NCBI GenBank assembly: GCA_015059105.1
Contig: SVBB01000006.1
Coordinates: 1-64,000, forward strand
Reading direction: 5' to 3'
Source of the DNA: Erysipelotrichaceae bacterium
Lineage (GTDB): Bacteria; Bacillota_I; Bacilli_A; RFN20; CAG-826
Length of the DNA: 64,000 nt
Position 1 is the stretch's first letter. Every line of letters starts with the position of its first letter. Shown here piece by piece: positions 46,772-54,128 of this stretch. A program made the translations under genes and the position numbers. The notes beneath the pieces are model-generated. The model saw nothing but the letters and a program-made list of their open reading frames with translations. It searched no databases and was not told the DNA's origin.

Positions 46772-48451
46772 TTAAGCTAAAGTGAGTTTAGAAGCGACAT
46801 CCATACCGACTTTATCGGCATCGCCACCTTTTCTCACTGGTTTAAGGACGTGTTTCACACCAGAATTAATTTCGATGAGAGTGAGAGTCAATTGTCCGTT
46901 CATATCAACGTCGAGTTGAATGTCAACTGGAGTGGACGCTGGAATAGCTGGTGAGAAAGCGATTGGCATATCTTCATAAAGTTCTGCACATTCGTCTGCG
47001 GCGACATCAGCATTCAAAGATTCGTTTTCCATAATCTTGAGGTTGATACTATCGACGAGATTATTACCTTCTGCGATGACAAGGCCCTGTCCACCACTGA
47101 GTTGCGCGTAGGATGCTGAGGCTGGTTTAGGTGTATCTTTAACGATGAGGTTATAATATCTTTCTTCACCGCCATTATAGTAACGGAAGCAGTAAGATTT
47201 AGTGCATAATTCAACGACCTTATTGACTGTACCATTGCTACCAGCAAATTCTGTAGAAGCTCCACTGCTTAAAGCGAATGGGCTATTTGCATCACCACCG
47301 AATGCTGCTGATTCGCTAGTTGGAGCCACTACTTCACCAGTCGCTTCATCAATAGCTAAACCACTAGCCACTAGAGCAGCACCATTAGAAACAGCCTTAT
47401 CTGGATCAAACGACACTAATGGTTTGTTATACTGTGCTGTTAACCCAGCTTCGACTTGTTTCATTCTTGTCGATCCACCGACTAAGATGATTTCATCGAT
47501 TTGATCGATCGTCATGCCTTTCTTAGTGAGCATATCGTCGATTAAAAGAATCGTTTGATTGAATAAGTCCGCTGTTAATTCATCAAATTTTTCTTGGGTG
47601 ATTTCCACACGATATTTATTACCATCAAATGATGGAGTGACAGTTGCAGTTGGTTTAGCAGTGAGCATCTTCTTGGCTGCTTCAATCTTCTCAGAGAAGA
47701 AAGCTTTCATTTCTGGATCTTCATCTAAAACCGAACGATCAACACCGGTATTATTGCAGAATTCATCTTTGACATAATTCGCTAATGCTGCATCCCAGTC
47801 TTTACCACCGAGTTGGTGATTACCACCAGTTGTGATGACTTGGTATTTACGATCAGTGCCTTCAAAATCAAGTCTCATAACTGTACAGTCGAAAGTACCA
47901 CCACCTAAGTCATAAATTAAAACTGTTTTATGAATATTTTCATTTCTGGAATTACCATAAGCGATAGCCGCCGCGGTTGGTTCATCCATGATTTTTAAGA
48001 CTTTTAATGGTTGTCCATTTGCTAAAGTGACATTTTCACCAGCTAATCTAGTGGCCGCACGGGCTGCATCACCAAAGTAAGCTGGACAAGTGATGACCGC
48101 ACCTTCAATTTCTTCGCCACCTAACGCTAACTCCGCATCAGCGATAAGTTTCTTTAAAATAAGGGTAGAGACGGCAGAGGCACTATATTCAACACCATTG
48201 ACTGTTGCACGATAGTCAGGATCACCCATGTAGTTTTTAATTCTTTCTACTAAACATTCAGGATTCATCGCCCCCGCTTCTCTAGCCACGGAGCCAACAG
48301 TCACTGTTTCTCCATTTGGATCAAAGAAAACGATAGATGGAGTTGTCTTTTCTCCTTCGCTAGATTCAATGTTGACGATGTTTTGTGTTTCATCAACATA
48401 AGAAACAACTGAGTATGTTGTTCCTAAATCAATACCAACTTTTTTACCCAT
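46772..48451 (-). CDS. Hsp70 family protein without C-terminal lid
   Basis: A 559-residue Hsp70 with all ATPase signatures (GIDLGTTYS, DEPTAAAIAYG, YDLGGGTFD, LVGGSTRM). After residue 385 comes an acidic/Ser-Ala linker, then a divergent beta domain; there is no helical lid and no EEVD-like end. Position in the operon and the mismatch with canonical DnaK (about 610 residues) argue for a dedicated system chaperone, not housekeeping DnaK. It lies 15 bp after the GrpE-like gene and 39 bp before the Hsp70-vWA gene. Confidence 0.93.
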   Translation of the reverse strand: MGKKVGIDLGTTYSVVSYVDETQNIVNIESSEGEKTTPSIVFFDPNGETVTVGSVAREAGAMNPECLVERIKNYMGDPDYRATVNGVEYSASAVSTLILKKLIADAELALGGEEIEGAVITCPAYFGDAARAATRLAGENVTLANGQPLKVLKIMDEPTAAAIAYGNSRNENIHKTVLIYDLGGGTFDCTVMRLDFEGTDRKYQVITTGGNHQLGGKDWDAALANYVKDEFCNNTGVDRSVLDEDPEMKAFFSEKIEAAKKMLTAKPTATVTPSFDGNKYRVEITQEKFDELTADLFNQTILLIDDMLTKKGMTIDQIDEIILVGGSTRMKQVEAGLTAQYNKPLVSFDPDKAVSNGAALVASGLAIDEATGEVVAPTSESAAFGGDANSPFALSSGASTEFAGSNGTVNKVVELCTKSYCFRYYNGGEERYYNLIVKDTPKPASASYAQLSGGQGLVIAEGNNLVDSINLKIMENESLNADVAADECAELYEDMPIAFSPAIPASTPVDIQLDVDMNGQLTLTLIEINSGVKHVLKPVRKGGDADKVGMDVASKLTLA

Positions 48452-48466
48452 AAAAATTCCTTCCTT

Positions 48467-49639
48467 TTATTGTTGTTCGTATTTATAAACATCCACTTTA
48501 CATAAGTAGATGACTTTACCGCCGTAAAGATATGTATCGGTATGTCTAAAGGCAATCGTCTTGTCGAGTTCCTCTTTATTTGTTGGAACAAATTTCAGCA
48601 TACGATTAGTCTTCATGTCATAAACGTTAGAGACATCGATATCAATCTCCACTCCCAAACGTGAGAGAATATCGCTAGTTGAGGAGATGACAAAGATGAG
48701 GACATCGCTATAAAGAGATGTTTTGTTATCTTCGTTAATAGCCTCCATAGTATTCTCGATTTTCTTCTTAAGTTTGAGATAGAAATTAGTCACAATCTTG
48801 TAAGATGGGAGAAGAAGCGCATCGGCATAATTAGCATCCACACTCGCAGCAACTGCCTCCACTTCTTTATATGCTTCATCAAGCAAAGCATTATCTTTTA
48901 AGATTGCTTCTATATTTGCTTTATTCTCTTCGACAAGTTTAATGACATCATTAAGTGAATAAGCACCTTCTTCTTTCGCTTGTTCATCGCTTTCTTCAAC
49001 GATGACGTTTTCAGTTTCTGGCTCTTTAACATAGTTATCCACTTTACGCATTGGGATAGTTGCTAAATCTTTACCATCGAGTAAAAATTTCTCCCCATCA
49101 TATTCGATAGAGAAGTTTGCTAGCATCTCCACAAAATCATCATCGAGGTAACCGAGATACTTTTTTGTTGTTTCAATATCTGTAGAAAACTTAGCGACAT
49201 TCCGCAAAGTATTTTTCGCATCCTCGCGATAGGAAATAAGACCCATGATAATTTGTTTGAGGAGAGTATAACCAAAATCTTCGCGATATTTGTTGAGCTC
49301 ATTTTTCATCTTTACAATCGTTTCATCTTTAGTTTTCGCTAAGCGAATAGAATCGCGCAAAGCATTAAAATATTGTTTGAGCAAAACAACGATTTCTTCA
49401 TATTTTGGTTCTGGTTCAATTGGTTTTTCTTGGGCAGGTTCTTCGTTAACAATTTCTTCATTAACTGGCTCTGCTTCTAGAGGTGTCTCTTCAATAACGA
49501 TCTCTATTTTCTCTTCAGGATTTGCTTCTACCGGCTGTTCTTTCTTTTCCTCAATAACAGGCTTTTCTTCCTCGTTAGAAGACTCATCATTAATTGGTTC
49601 AATCACAATCTTGTCTAAATCAAAAACTGATATTGTCAC
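48467..49639 (-). CDS. GrpE-like nucleotide-exchange factor
   Basis: The 390-residue protein opens with an 85-residue Glu/Pro-rich disordered region. A long coiled coil follows (about 80-125), then helices, and a C-terminal stretch (DILSRLGVEIDIDVSNVYDM...GGKVIYLCKVDVYKYE) with the look of the GrpE beta domain that opens the Hsp70 nucleotide cleft. It is the first gene of the operon and directly precedes the Hsp70 genes, which supports an exchange-factor role. It starts at GTG 49639 with AAGGGGG upstream. The GrpE call is moderate because similarity is weak and the protein is twice the usual size. Confidence 0.65.
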   Translation of the reverse strand: MTISVFDLDKIVIEPINDESSNEEEKPVIEEKKEQPVEANPEEKIEIVIEETPLEAEPVNEEIVNEEPAQEKPIEPEPKYEEIVVLLKQYFNALRDSIRLAKTKDETIVKMKNELNKYREDFGYTLLKQIIMGLISYREDAKNTLRNVAKFSTDIETTKKYLGYLDDDFVEMLANFSIEYDGEKFLLDGKDLATIPMRKVDNYVKEPETENVIVEESDEQAKEEGAYSLNDVIKLVEENKANIEAILKDNALLDEAYKEVEAVAASVDANYADALLLPSYKIVTNFYLKLKKKIENTMEAINEDNKTSLYSDVLIFVISSTSDILSRLGVEIDIDVSNVYDMKTNRMLKFVPTNKEELDKTIAFRHTDTYLYGGKVIYLCKVDVYKYEQQ

Positions 49640-49657
49640 AATATAAACCCCCTTTAC

Positions 49658-49673
49658 TTTTATAGTAAAAATA
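49658..49673 (-). promoter_or_regulatory. Promoter element of the Hsp70/GTPase operon
   Basis: TATTTTTACTATAAAA lies 18 bp before the GTG start of the GrpE-like gene. The identical 16-mer occurs at 53905-53920, 10 bp before the split membrane regulator. It contains a TATAAA -10-like box. It could be a shared promoter or an operator for the SARP-like regulators. An inverted repeat TAGCA/TGCTA lies next to it at about 49672-49689. Confidence 0.45.
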
Positions 49674-49800
49674 GCATCATAAGTGCTAAAAAAGCGCTAT
49701 AGTGTAAAGTCCTTTTAAAAAAATTATTTAAGGCTTTTTGAGTTAGTTAATACTACTTTTGGAGTAATAAATATTAACCTTAGTTAACTTAGACACGGGT

Positions 49801-49829
49801 TTGAACAAGGCTCTGTAACTTTTTATAAT
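49801..49829 (+). promoter_or_regulatory. Sigma-A promoter of the radical SAM gene
   Basis: TTGAAC, a 17-bp spacer and a perfect TATAAT lie 26 bp before the start codon. Two direct copies of TTAGTTAA (49743-49750 and 49780-49787) lie upstream of the -35 box and could bind an activator. Confidence 0.75.
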
Positions 49830-49854
49830 TTTTTATAGAAGCGAGGGTATAGCC

Positions 49855-50970
49855 ATGATGAATAAATCAAAAAAAAGAAAACAAAGAAGTGTCACCATCG
49901 TGTTAACAGAAGCATGCAATTTACGCTGTACATATTGTTATGAATCATTCAAAACACCACACAAGATGACACTCGAAATGGCTAAATCCATCGTCGATAA
50001 AGAGATGGCAAACTCCCAGAATTATGACTATATTCAATTCGACCTTTTCGGTGGTGAACCCTTCTTAGCGTTTGATGTTATCAAACCACTCGTAGAATAT
50101 GCAGAAGAAAAAGGCTATACAAAAAAGTGCTTCTTCTTCCCAACTTCTAACGGCACATTGATACATGGAGAAATCCAAGACTGGTTAGTCGCTCATAAAG
50201 ATTCTATCTGGGTAGGACTAAGTCTAGATGGGACGAAAGAGATGCATGACACAAATCGTGACAATTCTTTTGATTTAATCGATTTAGACTTCTTCGCGAA
50301 GAACTACCCCACTCAAGATATCAAAATGACCATTTCTAAAGAGAGCCTTCCACATCTCGCTGAAGGGGTGATTTTTTGCCACGATAAAGGATTCGGCGTT
50401 TCCTGTAACCTCGCCTATAACATTGACTGGTCAGATAAAGAAAACGAAGAAATTCTTAAACGTGAATTATCAAAACTGATAGATTTCTATCTCGAACATC
50501 CAAATTATAATCCTTGCTCCATATTAGCAGGTTCAATCCTCGGGGTAGTTCGCGATGAGAGCAAACCTTTAAAACGTCAATGTGGATCTGGCCTCACAAT
50601 GGTGGCTTATGAAATCGATGGAAAACGTTATCCATGTCAATTCTTCATGCCGACATCAATCGGCAAAGAAAAAGCACGAGAAATAGGTAAAATTGATCTC
50701 CCTGAGTTTACCACTGATGACATGCTTGATAAAAAATGTCGAAACTGCGTTGCTAAGCAAATATGCATGATTTGTTATGGGGCTAACTACGCGGCAACCG
50801 GATCACCTTTCTCCCGCGACGAAAACACATGCGAACTAAATAAAATCATTTTTAAAGCCAGATCATATTTCTACGCTATGCAGTGGAAAAAAGGCTATCT
50901 CAAAGATATGCCAAAAAGAGAATTAAATCGTCTATTAAAAGCTATAAAAATCATACAGACAGAACTATAA
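49855..50970 (+). CDS. Radical SAM/SPASM peptide maturase
   Basis: The 4Fe-4S cluster motif CNLRCTYCYE (Cys21, 25 and 28) reductively cleaves SAM to start radical chemistry. FGGEPF and SLDG are further core motifs. The C-terminal 100 residues hold extra cysteines (CRNCVAKQICMICYG...CEL) of a SPASM domain, which binds auxiliary clusters in enzymes that modify peptides. The 371-residue length fits. The next gene encodes a Cys-rich short peptide with a strong ribosome site, so this is probably a RiPP maturase making thioether or similar links. No transporter or protease is adjacent. Confidence 0.9.
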   Translation: MMNKSKKRKQRSVTIVLTEACNLRCTYCYESFKTPHKMTLEMAKSIVDKEMANSQNYDYIQFDLFGGEPFLAFDVIKPLVEYAEEKGYTKKCFFFPTSNGTLIHGEIQDWLVAHKDSIWVGLSLDGTKEMHDTNRDNSFDLIDLDFFAKNYPTQDIKMTISKESLPHLAEGVIFCHDKGFGVSCNLAYNIDWSDKENEEILKRELSKLIDFYLEHPNYNPCSILAGSILGVVRDESKPLKRQCGSGLTMVAYEIDGKRYPCQFFMPTSIGKEKAREIGKIDLPEFTTDDMLDKKCRNCVAKQICMICYGANYAATGSPFSRDENTCELNKIIFKARSYFYAMQWKKGYLKDMPKRELNRLLKAIKIIQTEL

Positions 50971-50988
50971 GAAAGGAGGATGTTAAAT

Positions 50989-51156
50989 ATGTTCGTTTTG
51001 ACTAATGAGCTCTTAGCCGAAATCGAAAGCTCTATCATCGAAGAGGAAATAGATCTCTCCGTAGAAGCAGAGCCAGATTGCTACACTTGCCAAGATGCAT
51101 GCCATAGAGAATGCTCAGGCAACTGCGGTGGTCCACAAAAATCTGGTCAACCATAG
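50989..51156 (+). CDS. Cys-rich RiPP precursor peptide, 55 residues
   Basis: A frame too short for usual gene calls. AAAGGAGG stands 8-9 bases before ATG 50989, and the gene lies 18 bp after the radical SAM stop. The first 30 residues are acidic and helical like a leader (LLAEIESSIIEEEIDL). The last 25 hold five cysteines spaced C-x2-C-x3-C-x3-C-x3-C (residues 31, 34, 38, 42, 46) followed by GGP. Regularly spaced Cys after an acidic leader, downstream of a SPASM enzyme, is the pattern of sactipeptides and ranthipeptides. Maturation and activity are inferred. Confidence 0.8.
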   Translation: MFVLTNELLAEIESSIIEEEIDLSVEAEPDCYTCQDACHRECSGNCGGPQKSGQP

Positions 51157-51170
51157 GGACGATGTCAATA

Positions 51171-51207
51171 AAAAAGGCAGTTCTCAACGTAGAATCCGCC
51201 TTTTTTT
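51171..51207 (+). terminator. Terminator of the radical SAM/peptide operon
   Basis: AAAAAGGC pairs with GCCTTTTT, continued by TTCT/AGAA inside, ending in seven T, 15 bp after the peptide stop. Confidence 0.85.
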
Positions 51208-51215
51208 GTCCTTTG

Positions 51216-51437
51216 TTATACATGATACTCTTCTTCGTATCCACAATCTTTGCAGCGCATTTTAATGATGAATTTCTTCTTGCCTGACATCCCTCCGATA
51301 ATCGTGCCAGGAGTCCCAAATAATGCGGTTCCCACTACTGCTTTACCAACGCTGAAACCTTCGCGATATTTCGTTTTAGAAACAACACGATAATTCTTGC
51401 TTTTGCAGCTTGGGCATTTGCTAGGAATTCTTGCCAT
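51216..51437 (-). CDS. Small zinc-ribbon protein
   Basis: A 73-residue protein with CPSC near the N-terminus and CKDC near the C-terminus, making one four-Cys zinc site. Between them is a Gly-rich GTALFGTPGTIIGGMSG stretch that could touch membrane. No partner or function can be named. It follows the gene at 51447 by 9 bp, so the two are an operon. Confidence 0.75.
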   Translation of the reverse strand: MARIPSKCPSCKSKNYRVVSKTKYREGFSVGKAVVGTALFGTPGTIIGGMSGKKKFIIKMRCKDCGYEEEYHV

Positions 51438-51446
51438 ATAATAACT

Positions 51447-51968
51447 CTACTTTCTTATAATATTGAGGGTCGCAGGAAAAGGACACTGACTCAAAACGTT
51501 ATTGAATGCTTTTTCAACTTTAGCTGATAAATTATTAAACACTTTATCTTCTTCGTCTAAATCGTTAGCTTTTCCTGATCCCGTCCAGACTTTTGGAGTG
51601 ATCTCTACATTAACATTAGGCAACGAAACATCAACCACGACCTTAGCTTGGTAATTGTTAATTCTTTTAATCGCCCGTTTAAACTGATTTTCCCAATAAG
51701 CCTCATCTTGAGTGGAACTACTCGGTGGTTTTGGATGTCCAAAACGAATTGGTTTATGCGATGTTCCCCCATTAGAACTGCTGCTATTAGCCTTGTGTCT
51801 AATTCGAATCTCTTTATAGCCCATCACTAAGCAAGAGACTGCAACTATTAGAAGTATGATTCCAAATATAATGCCTGCCGGACTCCCATTAGAAAAAAGA
51901 GAAACACCGACGGCAAAGGCTATTATTCCAATAACTAAAAATAATATTGGTTTAAGGTTGTTTTTCAT
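51447..51968 (-). CDS. Two-TM protein with soluble C-terminal domain
   Basis: The first 50 residues contain two membrane segments with a short loop. After a Ser/Pro-rich linker there is a soluble domain of about 85 residues (YWENQFKRAIKRINNYQAKVVVDVSLPNVNVEITPKVWTG) that I do not recognise. It is co-transcribed with the zinc-ribbon gene. 51969-52152 is AT-rich promoter space. Confidence 0.7.
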   Translation of the reverse strand: MKNNLKPILFLVIGIIAFAVGVSLFSNGSPAGIIFGIILLIVAVSCLVMGYKEIRIRHKANSSSSNGGTSHKPIRFGHPKPPSSSTQDEAYWENQFKRAIKRINNYQAKVVVDVSLPNVNVEITPKVWTGSGKANDLDEEDKVFNNLSAKVEKAFNNVLSQCPFPATLNIIRK

Positions 51969-52152
51969 GTTTTTTCCACAAAATATTATACAAAACCCTA
52001 CTTTTTTTGAAAGATGTATTACGACTTAAAAACCCAATAATATCCTTAGCATTAAGCTACTGCAATTATTATTTTTTACAGATATTTCTGCTCAAGCGCT
52101 TTTCTAGCGTACATCTTGCTATTATAAGTTCATCAATTAGGAGACTATAGTA

Positions 52153-52398
52153 ATGGCAAGAGCAGACAAATATTCAAACAATATTATTACTGTGGAAGGA
52201 ACAGGAGAAAAAGTTAAAGTCAGCGAACTTTTGAAAGTTGATGGAAAACACATTATTGTTACCCTTGATTTAAGATACTTCATCGAAGAAGGCTTCTTAA
52301 AATACAAGTATAGAGAAGTAACTGATCCTGTCTTTAAAGATAAATGTTTCAAGGCATTAGAAGAAAAGCTTAACAGAATTAAAAAATTATTAGGATAG
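52153..52398 (+). CDS. Small protein, unknown
   Basis: 81 residues with two beta-like stretches (VKVSELLKVDGKHIIVTLDLRYFIE) and a basic helix at the end. AGGAG precedes ATG 52153. It lies 8 bp before the DUF1292-like gene, so the pair is an operon. No family is recognised. Confidence 0.65.
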   Translation: MARADKYSNNIITVEGTGEKVKVSELLKVDGKHIIVTLDLRYFIEEGFLKYKYREVTDPVFKDKCFKALEEKLNRIKKLLG

Positions 52399-52406
52399 GA
52401 GACCAT

Positions 52407-52679
52407 ATGACAGAAGATAACGATATCGTCACATTACTTTCAAATGATGGCGAAGAAATAGATTTCACGCAGATTGCTGGCATCAACTATAAAGGAAAAT
52501 TCTACGCTATTTTGCAACCAGTAGAACTCCTTGAAGGAATGGACGATGATGAAGCTCTCGTCTTCAGGGTGAAGCAAAGCTGGAAAGGCGAAGATAAATT
52601 TGAGATCGTAACCGATGATGAAATAATCGATGCCGTATTCAAAGAATATAATCGCCTTCTTACTGAAGCAATAAAGTAA
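52407..52679 (+). CDS. DUF1292-like protein
   Basis: A 90-residue acidic protein with the DUF1292 layout: DIVTLLSNDGEEIDFTQIAGINYKGKFYAILQPVE, then a second strand pair ending VTDDEIIDAVFKEYNRLL. These are small Firmicute proteins of unknown function, often encoded near the holliday-junction resolvase YqgF, which is not present here. AGGAG lies before the start. Confidence 0.75.
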   Translation: MTEDNDIVTLLSNDGEEIDFTQIAGINYKGKFYAILQPVELLEGMDDDEALVFRVKQSWKGEDKFEIVTDDEIIDAVFKEYNRLLTEAIK

Positions 52680-52701
52680 AGGTGTGCTAAAATAGTAATT
52701 A

Positions 52702-53346
52702 CTATAAAGAATTTTCAAATACTAATGACCAGTCATATTCTGGCATTAATGGCGAACCATCGTATTCGTTTTTGCTGTCGATTACATCATAATAGTCGCA
52801 ATCAAGGTTAGAGATGTCGAGGAATGCTTCCCCTCTTCTATAGGTAATCGCATCATAATTGATGCTCTTAAAATATTTTCTTAGTTTCATGATTACATTG
52901 CGGTAAGAATCTTTTGATTTTTCAACATCTTTATCAGGCCATAAATAAGTGATAGCTTTTTCCATCGTTAGTGATTTACCTCTTAATATGACGAGCAAAG
53001 CGAAATATTCTTTGGCTTTCTTAGAAGGGAAATCGAGATGTTTATCGTCATAATAACAATCAAAGCAGTGAAAACAAGAGACCTTCATTCTGTGTTTTTT
53101 CTTCTCGTTGATTGCTTTGATTTCATCTTCGTAGCTATAAGCAGTGCTAGTTCTCGCGAGTAAAAAATGGAAATAAACAAGAATATAAGAGATGGTCACC
53201 ACCATATGAAGCAAGATATCAATTCCAAAGAAGTTATATTCTTGAGCAAAGAAAATATCAAGTACGAATGAAATCATCACGATGATAACCATGATTGAAG
53301 TCATGTATCCAGGAAGGGTGTTATCATTCCCCCTCATTTTAAACAT
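52702..53346 (-). CDS. Membrane regulator, C-terminal part with SARP-like DNA-binding domain
   Basis: In this 214-residue frame residues 15-65 hold two membrane segments and a short cytoplasmic helix. Residues about 85-185 are a SARP-like winged helix (EYFALLVILRGKSLTMEKAITYLWPDKD...VIMKLRKYF) closely similar to that of the response regulator at 30728. The membrane part continues the sensor of the upstream frame and aligns with the kinase at 31494 (GIDILLHMVVTISYILVYF versus GVDSIVSLLIMFIYILIYL). There is no ribosome site before ATG 53346, so expression probably depends on -1 frameshifting or coupling from the upstream frame. Confidence 0.82.
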   Translation of the reverse strand: MFKMRGNDNTLPGYMTSIMVIIVMISFVLDIFFAQEYNFFGIDILLHMVVTISYILVYFHFLLARTSTAYSYEDEIKAINEKKKHRMKVSCFHCFDCYYDDKHLDFPSKKAKEYFALLVILRGKSLTMEKAITYLWPDKDVEKSKDSYRNVIMKLRKYFKSINYDAITYRRGEAFLDISNLDCDYYDVIDSKNEYDGSPLMPEYDWSLVFENSL

Positions 53347-53894
53347 ATAGTAAATATCAAATCCAACAGAGTAATCGCTTGAATGATGACCACTACCATG
53401 GTCCCAACGAATATATGAAGGCCTGCAAATACACCGTGTACAACTGTCGTTATTAATAAAACAGTCAAATGATATTTATGAAAACTTTTCTTAACATAAT
53501 CACGTTCAAAAAATAGAAACATGAAATAAGTAAAGCAAACCATGAACAAGTTATGAAAAATAAGCATGATTTTCGCGACTACTTCATAAGGTAAACTTCC
53601 ACCAAAGAATTCAATGCTTAAGAATGTATTTGCAGAAGTGATATAAGAAAGGAACAAGAAAATCGTCGCATAAACAGTGTAGATGCATTTCGTACGATCA
53701 AACTTCGTTGAAACAATCTCTGCAACCACTAATATTAATAACATCACAACGTTATAAATATTGATACCAAAAGCAAAGGCACGATATCCTGGATTAAGCG
53801 ATAATTTAAAAATACAAACAAAAATACCTAATAACAAAATCGCAGCACTCAATAATGCGATTATCAATAGTTTCTTCTTTTCTGTATAAGGCAT
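53334..53894 (-). CDS. Membrane regulator, N-terminal sensor part
   Basis: 186 residues with about six membrane segments, ending ...LIFTICLK and then TGA. The chain stops in the middle of a seven-helix sensor like that of the LytS-type kinase at 31494; the missing last helices lie in the -1 frame directly downstream. Alone it would be a free membrane protein; with the next frame it becomes a one-chain, membrane-bound transcription factor of about 390 residues. Confidence 0.82.
   Translation of the reverse strand: MPYTEKKKLLIIALLSAAILLLGIFVCIFKLSLNPGYRAFAFGINIYNVVMLLILVVAEIVSTKFDRTKCIYTVYATIFLFLSYITSANTFLSIEFFGGSLPYEVVAKIMLIFHNLFMVCFTYFMFLFFERDYVKKSFHKYHLTVLLITTVVHGVFAGLHIFVGTMVVVIIQAITLLDLIFTICLK
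53337..53343 (-). other. Slippery heptamer at the split-gene junction
   Basis: On the minus strand the frame reads T TTA AAA TGA: an X-XXY-YYZ heptamer (U UUA AAA) directly followed by the stop of the upstream frame. A -1 slip at these two codons enters the downstream frame at ATG AGG. I see no clear upstream Shine-Dalgarno-like stimulator; the G-rich GAGGGGG lies just downstream. Confidence 0.5.
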
Positions 53895-53904
53895 TGCAAT
53901 AATA

Positions 53905-53920
53905 TTTTATAGTAAAAATA
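53905..53920 (-). promoter_or_regulatory. Promoter element of the split membrane regulator
   Basis: The same 16-mer found before the Hsp70/GTPase operon (TATTTTTACTATAAAA, minus strand) ends 10 bp before ATG 53894. It includes a TATAAA -10-like box. The rest of 53921-54080 is AT-rich without a gene. Confidence 0.45.
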
Positions 53921-54080
53921 TCGTTCTCACTCAATAGAAAAATAACTGCGGGTGTTACATTTGTTCATAAAACAATTATCAATAACGTAACGTTATTACT
54001 TTTTGTATAAATTTTCTAAAAAATTGTAGTTTTGCTACATTTTTTTGCAAATGCACATTTTTTAATATTACCTCCCCCAT

Positions 54081-54115
54081 AATAAAAAACCGCCTTAAAT
54101 TAGCTAAAACGGTTT
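54081..54115 (-). terminator. Terminator of the disulfide oxidoreductase operon
   Basis: On the minus strand AAACCG and CGGTTT form a stem around a 17-base loop, followed by TTTATT, 14 bp past the stop at 54129. Confidence 0.75.
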
Positions 54116-54128
54116 CAATATTTTAAGC

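Noticed and set aside
49672-49700. AGTGCTAA before the Hsp70 operon as a CIRCE half-site
   Set aside because: The partner arm TTAGCACTC is absent at the required 9-bp distance; only a TAGCA/TGCTA inverted repeat is present. It is not a CIRCE element.
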